From assembly GCA_000349905.1 (NCBI GenBank), contig KB722753.1:8100-30968 (forward strand): DNA of 22,869 bases, given 5' to 3'. The stretch comes from Volvariella volvacea V23 (taxonomy: Eukaryota > Basidiomycota > Agaricomycetes > Agaricales > Pluteaceae). A program made the position numbers and the translations under genes. The notes below the pieces were generated by a model. It was not told the origin of the DNA. It saw nothing but the letters and a program-made list of their open reading frames with translations, and made no database searches. Positions 1 through 9,567 of the stretch are shown here, in pieces. Positions within the stretch are counted from its first letter, which is position 1. Every line of letters starts with the position of its first letter.

Positions 1-95
1 CCAAAAATGGAAATTTTGGATGCGGCTTCACACCGCGAAGTCGGAGTCTCATTCTATTTGGGAACAGCTGTAACCGCGACTGACACAATCCCACC

Positions 96-1113
96 ATGGC
101 CTCCAACGTCGTTGTTTTTATTGATAATAAAAACAAGCCAGCGAATATTCCGAGCTGCGAGACGATCATCCGGCAGAGTCGCTCTCTCCGTCCCACCCAA
201 GCTACCGCCACCAACATCAGCGGTGTCCGAATCACTCTCGAAAAGAGGTCTGATAACGAGGTCGGCAATATCTGGGTCAAGTTTGGGCGTCATATCACCG
301 TGGGCGAGGCCAAGACGCAGCACTTTGTCTCGACATACCTTGAAGACAACAACATTTCTGCTGTACGGGCTCCTCGTGTTTACGTCGCCTTCACATGGGG
401 CAGCTTCTGTTTTATCGTTATGGAGTACATTGACGGACAAATATGCGACAACTCCGATATTTCCCTCGTTACCGCCGCTGTCAAATCCCTTATCACCATC
501 CCGAGCTCTAGCTCAACGCCTGGACCCGTCGGTGGAGGCACGATAGAGCACCCGTTCCTCGTCAACCAAAGGTCCTCCATCTCGTACAAATCCGTCAACG
601 AGCTACAGGAACACATTAATGGGGTAAGTGTTCTATTTTGTCTTGCCTTGTCCCTCTTGCACCTTCGCTGCTCGCGAGATAACAGCTCTTCACACAGATT
701 CTCCGCGTCACGGGGAAGGGGGCAAGGTCGATTTCAGCGCGGAGCTTGACATGACCCCCTGCGTATCCGATCTAAAGTTTGTCAACTTTATCAAAGGTCT
801 TAATAATCAGATCGTGGCCGTGGATTTTGGCGGCTACTCCTTCCTGCCGCCGTCCTTCTTCGACTTCGTCCTGAGGCACGGAGACTCTTCAAGTTTCGCA
901 CATAGCATCTCCGAGACGCTGCAGCATCCACGATCTGCACAGGTGCCGACAATGATGAGTGCCTCCTACGCGCTGGCCCCATTTTCCAGCAACGAAGTCG
1001 GTGAGCAGATCTCCTTGCTCTCTTTTCTTTCCTTTTCTTACCTCTCGTCCCTTTCCAAAATACCAATTTCAATGTATTGCACAGGTCTTCCGCAGAGGCT
1101 TAAGTCCAGCTGA
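96..1113 (+). CDS. Kinase-fold (aminoglycoside-phosphotransferase/protein-kinase-like) protein, 3 exons, one apparent frameshift
   Basis: The start at 96 has a strong context (caccATGG). Exons are 96-623, 698-1000 and 1085-1113, with introns gtaagt...cacacag and gtgagc...cacag. About 286 residues if the frameshift is ignored. Visible kinase marks: VKFG (K62), E71 in GEAKTQ, hinge MEYIDG at 109-114, catalytic-loop-like CVSDLKFVNF near residue 200 and metal-binding VDFGG near 220, then the family motif SFLPPSFF. The histidine of the usual HxD is replaced, so activity is uncertain. Many Agaricomycete genomes carry expanded, uncharacterised sets of such proteins; the substrate is unknown. Exon 2 opens in a frame reading ILRVTGKG, but from the G-run at 718-722 onward the conserved frame is shifted by one base. 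Five Gs are present and six would restore it. Splicing at a weaker donor (628) is a less likely alternative. An AATAAA lies 14 nt past the stop. Confidence 0.8.
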
Positions 1114-2456
1114 GCTAGGTGTCGTCAATAAACGCGGTGCACAAGCCGTCCCGCGTTGGACAGGACCGTGTCTTCCCTTCTTGTCAACTATGTGCGTACT
1201 ATCGTGACTTGTCGATTCTCTCGAGGGGCAGTGCTTTTCGTATTTTCCCGTTTCTATGTATGTATCTACGGCTTATATCAGTTACGTCAGCTCGTTTCCC
1301 TGTGTCAAAATTTAGTTGAGATCACGAGTTTTCCACTTTAAAAGTACAGAGATAAGCCGTCATCGCACTGACCATACGAGCAAGATGTCGTGGTGCAGGA
1401 CACAACAGAAAGGGAACACATACATAGGTACTTCAATGACTGAACTTCTCAACACCTAACCTACTTCTCGTCGCCGGATACTAGCCTCAAAGTGAGATGG
1501 TAAGTGTCTAGAGCCTATACAGTAAACGATATTGGTGCTGAACGAGAAGAAATCTAAGAGCAAGGTAACAGCAACGCGCGTATCGAAATGTGATATCTGT
1601 GTGAAGGTGAGCTGGAGTGGTGTTCTCTCCTTGTCTAATTTTGATTCGGGTACTCCTACCTCCTCGGCACAACCTGCACGTGGCTGCACAAGGTACGATG
1701 TACTGCAGTACAACATACCTGCCTACGTAATGTAGGCAAGCAGGTCGTGCCGCAACCATGCGCAAGTCCCCCGCATCGAAAACTGTAGCAAGAACGGGTG
1801 AGGAAAGTAAGGCCAATATGAAACTAACTTGCATTCGTGTTCTTCTCTATGAATCCTATCTCAAGCCTAGAGGAAGTTAAGTGATGATCACACGCAAACG
1901 GCTCTCTGCTGTATATCCAACGCTCCGGCTTGACCTAGACGTCGTTCTAATCTCAAGACACAACATCTACTCTCCCTCTACTAGCTGCATGACCGCCGGC
2001 ATCTTCTCCTTCTCCTTCTCCTTCTCCTCCTCCTTCTTCTCATGCTCCAGGCAATCCTGAAATCGAGTCTGCACCGTGTACGGTACATCACTCGTTGGTC
2101 TGCCCAGCAAGAATACATACCTTCAGACGGGAGGGCAAGCGAAGATCTATCGCCCCTTCTCACTGACATCGATGCCGTCCCCTAATCGACAGAAATTTGA
2201 AAAGGCGAAAGAAAACAATTAAGGAAAGACAATAGAAGGAAGTGAGAAATCCCATGGTGTCCCGAATCCGCTGCCAATAAATTGTAAACTAGCGCTTTGA
2301 ACTGCGAGATACCTACCTGATCTTTTCAGCCCTGTCCTTATACTTGGCAACAACCTTTTATTGGCATTTTTCCCTCAATCATATTCATGATTTTCAGCTA
2401 TATGTACCATCATTAAAATAAGCAATTGAATCGACCGATCAGCTCGCCCACGTACT
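1114..2456. other. Intergenic stretch without a supportable gene
   Basis: It begins as the 3' flank of the kinase-fold gene. It contains a short inverted repeat (CCTGCCTAC ... GTAGGCAAGCAGG, 1718-1744) and a CT-rich microsatellite. Open frames such as the minus frames at 1456-1834 have no recognisable motif and no convincing splice structure. No tRNA-like A/B boxes were found. The right part may be upstream sequence of the decayed gene that follows. Confidence 0.5.
2003..2041. repeat. CTTCTC microsatellite
   Basis: This is a run of imperfect CTTCTC/CTCCTC units about 39 nt long. It is a pure pyrimidine tract on the plus strand, and on the minus strand it gives a spurious poly-Arg reading. 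Such tracts are common in fungal promoters and spacers. Confidence 0.85.
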
Positions 2457-3630
2457 ATGCAAATCGAGTTTGTGATCCAATGCAACGTCAAGAATTGTCG
2501 CTTGCCTCTGGGGAAATTTAATGAGATTCTAAACTTGAGCTTTGCAGAACTGCAAGCACACTGAGGGCGAGTGAAGTAGAAGTAGAAATCGTTGATGCTG
2601 AAAGGGTAATCGGCTATACAAGCACCCATCCACGGGCATGGTATTTGTTCGACTTCGCGAGGATCTCAGTGAACGTGGTGGATACACACAACGAGCTTGA
2701 ACAGTTATCAAACCCCCCACTGAAATGGAACAGCACGGAATCTCAGTTGGAGGACTATCGTGTGAATTTCGTTCGACGCCAGCGCGCACGAACTCAACGT
2801 TGAGACGTCCTCTCCCGGATGTATTTGCTCGAAGATGCACTGAATGAGTTTGAATGAGATGACTCGGATGGGGTCGAGACTCTATGACCGTGCTTACTGC
2901 CGTTTCGACATTATTATTCGAATCGGAATGGGACTGGATCGAGTTCATAGCTCAAAACGAGATACTAGGGCTATACGATTCTCACAGGGCCGCAAATTAA
3001 TAGGATCCAGACCCATAAAAAGTACAAATAGAATAGGACATTCCTCTAGGAGTTAAAGGGGCGTATTTCGTGATTCAATCGAAGGACTTCTACGCCCAGT
3101 TCGTTGATATCGCATTCTGCTGTGCTCATGACCGTAGAGTCGAGATGAACGAATAGCCGGGGAGAGTCCATTGCAGTGATTGAAGACCTGTTCAAGCTCT
3201 TAAACTGGCTTCAATCTATCCAGTACGCAGATTGATTAGTGTTTAGATAATTGGTAGGAGTGAGCAATTGCCAGCAATTGATGCGAAGCTGAGTACAATA
3301 ATACAGTGCATCTGTGCGTCGGAGTTCCACAGAGATTAAATAAAGGTTCTTGAGAAACAAGGGTTGATCTTTGGAGTCGCCGTCGTCCCTGTCGCTGGTA
3401 ATGGTGTTAGTAACGGTATGGCAAGGTCGATTGTGCTATAGTCAGACTCAGGAGTTACAAGTACGAACGCTGAAGCAGCAGTGGAAGCCCAGAGCCACGG
3501 CTGTGATTGGTTTCTGCAAGTAGTAAGACTGGTCGCAGAAATCGGAGCCCCCCTATTTCCTTCACTCAATTTAGTGTCCCAAAACAAGAGGCGACTTTGT
3601 GAGAAAAAAATACAAGGCAATGCGACCTAG
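2457..3630 (+). pseudogene. Decayed protein-coding gene of an unrecognised family
   Basis: Consecutive plus-strand pieces read like real protein but lie in changing frames with stops between them. They are: an ATG at 2457 opening MQIEFVIQCNVKNC; 2525-2884, with motifs such as HPRAWYLFDFARISVN; 2878-2998 (FESEWDWIEFIAQNE); about 3040-3156 (AYFVIQSKDFYAQFVDIAF); about 3165-3234; and 3262-3630, with DWFLQVVRLVAEIG. Frame-internal stops include TGA at 2801, 2855 and 2885, TAA at 3337 and TAG at 3439. Reading resumes in the same frame after the stops at 2801, 2855, 3337 and 3439; after 2885 it resumes one frame over. This shows an old coding sequence damaged by both point mutation and indels. I do not recognise the family; composition suggests a helical globular protein of about 390 residues. 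Its final TAG overlaps the stop of the gene on the other strand. An unrecognised intron-rich gene is the alternative, but the in-frame stops argue against it. Confidence 0.55.
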
Positions 3631-4648
3631 ACGTGGAAACCCCGAGGGACATGTTCCCCAGAACTTTCCATAAAACTTATCAAATGATTCTCCCATCTTC
3701 CTTCGTAATTCATCTGCACGACATTTGGCACCCTTTCAGGATCAAAGTTATCTCCAAGTCCAGACCTCTCTTTCGCCCACCGGATGAGATTGCGTTGTTC
3801 CTGAGTCGGGTTGCGGGAAGCAAATGCTTCTTTGACCCCTTGCCAGCCGTAGACAGAACCAGAATCTTCAACTGGACCACAACCAATGGCGAGTGAAAAA
3901 AGTGGTCTGGCTGCACGAGCTAACTTGGGCCCCTTGAAAACTAGTTTATGAAGCCAATTGTCCTGTTGTGGAATCGTAGCATTCGATCGTTAGTCGCAGA
4001 AACAAGTAGATAGAATGACTCACGCCGAAATCATATAGGTAGTACAACGGCGCAAACTTCCGTCCATCGAAGATCAGATCGCGCAACGGAGCCCCAGCAC
4101 CATAGACAGCCGAGAGCTTCAAGTTCTCCTCTGCTTCTTTCGGTGCACCGCTCGCGTTATCGTCCAGCAAGTCCTGTGGCATGATCTTCAACTTTTCACC
4201 AGTGGGGCGCCAAAATGCGTCCACTTCTTCAGTAGCAAACATGAATTCGTGCAAGTGACAGCATTGCCAAGGGCCCATTGCGTACTGGATAGTGTAGTGC
4301 AATTGGCGGAAGGTGAACCAGGAAGGGACGTCGAAGGTCCGCTTAATAACTGGATTGGACGACTTGACCAACGTCATCTCGAAGGTATACGCAACTCTTA
4401 TCTCACGCACTAATCTGAGTGTACAGCACAATGATCACAACGAGAAAACGGACTTTCCGCAGAACTTCTTATGAAACTTCCAATCCTGTGCTCGTGTCAG
4501 CGGTGTTCTGTTGACGCACAAGTGCTCTCACCCATTGTTGGCACTTGGCGCTACAGTAGAGAGTGGGTGGGTCCGCGGCACTGCATCTTGAGCACCTTAA
4601 TGTCCCCGGGTTAGTACAGGCGGCGCACAGACCAGGCGGTCGAGACAT
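3627..4648 (-). CDS. MYND zinc finger plus pRiA4b ORF-3/MM3350-like protein (copy B)
   Basis: Exons on the minus strand are 4648-4532, 4485-4454, 4396-4024 and 3962-3627, giving 285 residues with an unbroken frame. Introns are 46, 57 and 61 nt. Residues 8-48 form a MYND finger: C8, C11, C19, C22, C32, C36, H44 and C48, with YCSAKCQQ then DWKFHKKFC. MYND fingers usually bind proline-rich peptide motifs. The rest matches the plasmid pRiA4b ORF-3-like (MM3350-like) fold: VAYTFEMTL, PSWFTFRQLHYTIQYAMG, HLHEFMF, LYYLYDFG and DNWLHKLVFKG. No biochemical role is established for this fusion. The start follows from the position of the first MYND cysteine and the G at -3. The exon 3 acceptor (gataag) is weak but falls exactly where copies A and C are spliced. 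B and C flank the NmrA-like gene. B looks functional. Confidence 0.87.
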
Positions 4649-4993
4649 TGCTGGGGCGTTGCGTTGGACGGTTACGGTGCTGGAGGACAGAGGGTGTGTT
4701 GCAGGCGCACTCTTCAGAGCAGAATTCGCGACCTACATTATGCACACTCAAGGGTATCGCTTGGGACTTGACGACCCTAGAGCACGACACCCTGGGCATC
4801 GCTTATCTCCGGCGGAGTTTGTCGCGGAGAATCAAATGTCCCTCTCGTTTGTTCAATCCCCCATTCTTGATCGACAGCATACACACACCAAAATACATAG
4901 GGGTTTTCTATCGCGATTTTGTGTTATTGGAAAGGCGGAAAAAGTCGTCTTTTCCCCCCGAGTCGTGGAGGATGAAGCGCTATGAGTATGGGA

Positions 4994-5445
4994 TCAAAGC
5001 GTTTTCAATGTATGTATGGGACTTGCATCTGAAAATAGAGGAACAGCGATTCCGGTCCTATCCGAGTCCCTTGGGTTGAGTCTGGACGGATCGCCATGAA
5101 GATGCGTACATCTCATCAAAGCACTGTACTCGGTAAACCTGGCTTGGCGGCTTTTTATCACTTTCACCCGTCGGATCAGCTCTTCATGAGTATGCTGACC
5201 AAATTTCGCCTTTCTGTAGGTTCGATGTGACCCAACGGGATGAAAATCAGTGTCATAAGCACGTCCCAAGGACGCTGACTGCTTGATATTATGGAACAAC
5301 TCCACAGCTTCATCATCATGGGCGTGTTCTGACTAAAGGTGTACGCAGGCAGGGCGTAATTCGTCTGATAAGTTGCTGGGAAACCCACTTGCAAGCCCCA
5401 CAGGAAGGATTTACATCGAATCAGGAGGCTCAATGTGCCCTTCAT
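4994..5445 (-). CDS. Doubtful small two-exon gene, function unknown
   Basis: A model with ATG at 5445, exon 1 5445-5389, a 56-nt intron (gtgggt...ccttttag-type acceptor, 5333-5388) and exon 2 5332-4994 gives 131 residues. Exon 1 (MKGTLSLLIRCKSFLWGLQ) is basic and hydrophobic without acidic residues, like a mitochondrial presequence. Exon 2 holds an uninterrupted charged stretch (for example DDEAVELFHNIKQ and THEELIRRVKVIKSRQ). I recognise no family. Its start lies only 13 bases from the TATA box of the divergent NmrA-like gene, so the two would share a very tight promoter. Chance open frame or a gene fragment are equally possible. Confidence 0.3.
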
Positions 5446-5457
5446 CAGGAGCTGAAC

Positions 5458-5464
5458 TATAAAA
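5458..5464 (+). promoter_or_regulatory. TATA box of the NmrA-like gene
   Basis: A perfect TATAAAA lies 88 nt before the ATG at 5552 on the same strand. The distance leaves room for a start site about 30 nt downstream and a 5' leader of about 60 nt. Confidence 0.6.
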
Positions 5465-5551
5465 CGAGCTAATTCCGAAGTAAGCAGTAAACATCCTCGC
5501 TCGATTCCCAGCTTCTAAGCTTACTTGCCCTTTGCTAAATTTCTCTTATCA

Positions 5552-6542
5552 ATGACGGTCCTCGTTACAGGCGGTACAGGAAAAACAGGCTCCCGCCTTT
5601 CCGCACTCCTTTCTCGCGCCGGATATACCGTCCTCGCTGCCTCACGCTCCGGAAAGTCCTCCTCCGGTGTTCATGGAGTCAAATTTGACTGGCTCGACGC
5701 TTCGACCCATTCAAATTCATTCGTCGAAGCCGAAAAACTCGGCAGCCCCATTGATCGCGTATACCTGGTGGCGCCCATGGTAATGGATATGATTGGGTGC
5801 ATGCAACCCGTTATCGACTTGGCGATTAAGAAGGGTGTCAAGAGGTTTGTCTTGCTGAGCGCTCTGAGCGTCCAGATTGGGGCTCCTGCTATGGGAAAGG
5901 TACATGAGTACCTTGCTTACAAGGAGCCCAAGGTGGATTACGCTGTTTTGAGACCTACTTGGTTCTTCGGTCAGTCTTCATTTGAGCTTGAAAAGCCTTT
6001 AATGACCTCCTTGATTATTTACGCATCGCAGAGGATTTTGGGATTCAATGGCTCAACACTATTCGTGACGACAACGAAATCCCGAGTACTGCGGGAAAAG
6101 GCAAAGCTGCCTTCATCGCGTCGGATGATATTGCAGAAGCGGCCCTTAAGGCCATAACAGTCGAACCAAGCCCTAACACTGAATGGATAGTTATTGGGCC
6201 TGAATTCTTGACCTTTGACGATGTAAGTCCTAAGAATTCATTCGCGCAATATCGCTTACACACCTCACTTTATATCATCTTCAGGTCGCGAAGACACTAT
6301 CTGATACTCTTGGGCGCAAAATAGCTCGCACGGACCATACTCAAGAGGAGCACACGGCATTCTACACCAAGCTTGGATTGGCGGAGGAATATGCTGCAAC
6401 TCTTTCCCTCCGGGAAGAACTTATTGCGAGCGGAGTGGAAGAGGCCTCTGCAAGAGCTATGAAACCTGAGCAGGTTTATGTTGGGAAGCGTTATATCAAG
6501 GATTGGATCGAGGAAAATAAAGCGCAGTGGTTAAAGAACTAA
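5552..6542 (+). CDS. NmrA-like NAD(P)-binding oxidoreductase (festuclavine/agroclavine dehydrogenase-like)
   Basis: Exons 5552-5969, 6032-6222 and 6285-6542 give 288 residues, the normal size for this family. Both introns are 62 nt with standard borders. The protein opens directly with the Rossmann dinucleotide-binding motif TVLVTGGTGKTG (residues 2-13), which fixes the ATG at 5552. It continues with KRFVLLSALSVQIG and LRPTWFFEDF, the latter assembled across intron 1. This is the atypical SDR branch of NmrA and the ergot-alkaloid dehydrogenases FgaFS/EasG. In basidiomycetes such genes are frequent outside alkaloid clusters and their substrates are mostly unknown. No prenyltransferase or other ergot gene is seen here, so a role in alkaloid synthesis is not supported. 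Likely a soluble NAD(P)H-dependent reductase or redox sensor. A TATA box precedes it. Reading frame and splice sites are intact. Confidence 0.93.
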
Positions 6543-6799
6543 GCTGTATTAATGTACTGATAATTTGCGTTGCTGTAATGTTAAGTAAAATGAATTCTAT
6601 CCGATTTAACTCTTGGTCCACCCTCTGCTAGCAATTTGGATATCGTCGATGAGTGTACGTGCATGATTTCCGTTATCAGTTTGCGAATGTGAATTGAACT
6701 AGAAAATGATAACAGAACACGTTAAAATCAAAAGCGAAGTGGAATTTAGACACTCGTCACTATGTACTAGCACATGTGCATCACAGGAGGTCATTTGTC

Positions 6800-7889
6800 C
6801 TAATACGAGGCTGTAATACGACGGTTCTCGCCAGAAATCCTCATAAACTCATCCAAAGTATTTTTCCACCTCGCCGGATTATTTATACCTGCAATATCTG
6901 GGCTCTCAGCCGGTTGAAGTGAACACCCAGCCCGTATTCTCTCCTAACCCGCTCATTGAGCTCTCTCTGTTGAGGAGTCGGCGTTCGAGCAGCGAAGGCA
7001 GCCTTGATTTCTTCCCATTCTTCAATGGCAATACAGTCTTGAAGTGGACAGCATCCAACGGCGAGAGAGAATATTGGAATGTCTGCGCGCGCCAATTTGG
7101 CCCCTAAAAAGTCCACTTTGACGCGCCAGCTCCACTTATGTTCGTGAAGGCGTCACAGTTAGGTGATATAATATACTGGATTTATCGATCTGCGCGACTC
7201 ACCATACTGTAGACGTAGTACAGGGGGGCGAAGTCCTGTCCTTCGAATAGCGCTTCACGTAAACGACTACCCGGACCATAGACATCCAAAAGCTTCAATG
7301 TCTCCATCTCTCGGTTTGGAACTCGGAATCTAGTTGGGACTATCCCATGGTGTCTAGTTTCCCACTCTCCATTAATCACGGATCCTGGTATAATCCGAAG
7401 CAATTGGTCTGAGATGCGATCATTAGGCCGGTGGAAGGCGCCATGTCCTGAGAGGAAGATGAACTCGTGTGAGGAGTTGCATTGCCAAAGTTCCATCGCG
7501 TATTGGATCGTGTAGTGCAATTTCTTGAAGGTAAACCACGCCGGGACGTCTACAGTGCGTCGGATAACAGGATTGTCGAACCGACGATGGTCAAGTCAAA
7601 AGTGTAGACAACTCTGTTGCGATTCGTCAGAACCATCATCCCGCGAGCGAGTCAACATGAGCACGAACTTGCTGCAATATATCCTATGAGCATTCCACGA
7701 CTAAGACAATGTACGTCGGTTGGCCTCCTATTACGCGTCAAGGATGCTTACCGCGCGTTGACAACGAGGGCTGCAATAATACGTTGGAGGGTTCGCGTCG
7801 CTGCACCCCGTGCACGTGAGGACACCAGCGTTTGTGCAACGTGGACCCTCACAGGGGATATCGAGTACTGCCGCGCGCCAGAAGGCCAT
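6800..7889 (-). pseudogene. MYND zinc finger plus pRiA4b ORF-3/MM3350-like gene, two frameshifts (copy C)
   Basis: Exons are 7889-7752, 7700-7669, 7613-7203 and 7134-6800, with introns of 51, 55 and 68 nt and the same plan as copies A and B. The MYND finger is complete: C13, C18, C26, C29, C39, C43, H51 and C55 (YYCSPRCQRA, SWNAHRIYC). The second domain reads VVYTFDLTIVGS and then breaks: near 7577 one base is missing before NPVIRRTVDVPAWFTF. It breaks again near 6912, where FN is followed by a one-base loss before PAESPDIAG; the conserved tail ends at 6800. As written, translation stops shortly after the first break. Where the other copies have YDFG at the end of exon 3, this one has YSM, a true divergence. 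Either a young pseudogene or an intact gene with base-calling gaps. The ATG at 7889 has a good context (aggATGG). Confidence 0.82.
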
Positions 7890-9239
7890 CCTGGAAGTGG
7901 TGGGGGGAGGTAAGATTTTATATGGAGGGTCTATTGCTTTCCCGCGTTCGTGTAGTCTCCTACCCAGTCGTCGCGAAGAGCAAGGACGATGGTACCGTAA
8001 CTGGGAACGAGACTGGGACAATAAAGTCCCATGATCAATTATATCGAGGCTCAAACCTAACCGTTAATGGTCAACTACACCTGTACGCACCTCAAAAATT
8101 ATTTACGATGTCATAAAGCTCCGGAGAGACAAGGGATCCTGCAGACCCTGTTAGTGGCATCCTATAGCGCAATAATTCAAACTCCAAGTTGCGTCGCGCG
8201 GAAGGCATAGGGGTGCGATTGCCGGATTAGACGCGCCAAGATCACGCTCCCTCGGAGAAATGTCGGACAACACGCGCCTTTTGCCAGCCGCGCCACAAGT
8301 CGAGCGTTGAGCCTGGACAGTCCCAGTCCCTTCGCAGTACTGTAGCAACCAGCAGAAACAAGGAACGAATGTAAATTGCATCAATTGGGAGACGTCAAAG
8401 TCAAAAAGTACACATTGTGAGAAGGACAGGGGAAGCTAGCTTTTTGGGATAGGTGATGAATGAATGGATTGGATGAACACATGCAATTTTGAAAGAAAAA
8501 AAAGGGGACGTTGGTATCGACGGTGACAACGGCGGAGTGAATCGTAACCTGTGTGCCAGTCGACGTCACGGGGGAGAGAAAAAGACACAAAGGCAATTGC
8601 ACGCAAGCAATGCGGGGACAGCACCATCAGTTTCAGCAACACACCACCATCAACACCATCGACGGGTAAACATGAAAAAAGGATCAGAATTAAGGTTCGA
8701 GCCAACAGAAGAGAATGCAGGGTGCAATGCGAAACGGAGACATCGTGAAGATACTAAGTAGTAGGGGAATCCGAGTAGTAAATCAAAAGGAACGATGGGA
8801 TGACCACAGACAGAGAGTGGTGTTGGTAAGGGAGAGGAAACATTGACGATAAAGCGGAGGTTTGTGAAAGTAGTGATTGATGTACTTGGGATAGGAGGAG
8901 GGGATGAGGGATAGAGAGACTGAGCTTAGCTTTGACTAAAAAGAACTGTAACCGACATGAAAAATAGTTGGACTTGTATGAATGAAACAGACAACCGAAA
9001 CTAGAACAGGGGGGACATGATGAAAAGAGGAAAGAAAAATTGACAGAAGAGGTATGAAGCATTGAATAGAAATGCAGTAACAAAAAAAGATCGTTATCGT
9101 TTATCGTTGTCGCTTATAATGAACGTCCAACAAGCCAGATGGTCACCACTAGGAAAAATCCACGAAACACGCCACGCCGTCGATTAGGGCCAGTATTAAG
9201 GACCGTTCTTGAGCTTGGGGCAGGGAGAAGGAACAACGG

Positions 9240-9259
9240 GATGGATGGATGGATGGATG
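9240..9259. repeat. ATGG tetranucleotide microsatellite
   Basis: Five perfect ATGG/GGAT units in a row, in the probable 3' flank of the samB gene. Confidence 0.9.
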
Positions 9260-9271
9260 AAGAGATCCGCG

Positions 9272-9299
9272 TTGGATTGGATGGGATTGGATTGGATTA
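9272..9299. repeat. GGATT pentanucleotide repeat
   Basis: Five near-perfect GGATT units, one interrupted by an extra ATG, just downstream of the ATGG repeat. Confidence 0.85.
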
Positions 9300-9567
9300 C
9301 CGATGAAACACCAACACAGCGAAACGCCAAAAGACCGAGCTGAACCAGAATGCAAAGCGCGCGAGAATGAAAGAACCAGAGCCAACAACAGAACCAACAA
9401 CGCGAAAGCAGCAACAGGAGATGTGGGCAAACCGAGATTCCATAGTCTTCTTGTACGGGGGATCATATTCAGCAGATCGTGTTTCATTCCATATCAGGCC
9501 CCTTCTTCGTTTCCCTGTCCCCACAACACATCGACAACCCAAACGTGACGCTCAAACCACCCCCACC

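Larger units (their letters stand above)
7890..9567. other. Long spacer: promoter side of copy C and 3' flank of samB
   Basis: About 1.7 kb with no supportable gene. The left part is upstream of copy C. The right part follows the samB stop on the minus strand and probably carries its 3' untranslated region. It is purine-rich on the plus strand between 8460 and 9260 and contains tetra- and pentanucleotide repeats. Open frames here lack motifs and have biased low-complexity composition. Confidence 0.5.

Noticed and set aside
5552..6542. Ergot-alkaloid cluster membership of the NmrA-like gene
   Set aside because: No prenyltransferase, methyltransferase or other ergot-pathway gene occurs in the window; the family is widespread outside such clusters.
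8690..8712. tRNA-like B box (GGTTCGAGCC)
   Set aside because: No matching A box, acceptor stem or T-arm pairing around it.
8489..8761. Plus-strand Lys/Gln/His-rich open frame in the samB 3' flank
   Set aside because: Biased composition from purine-rich DNA, no motif, no splice support; likely untranslated sequence.
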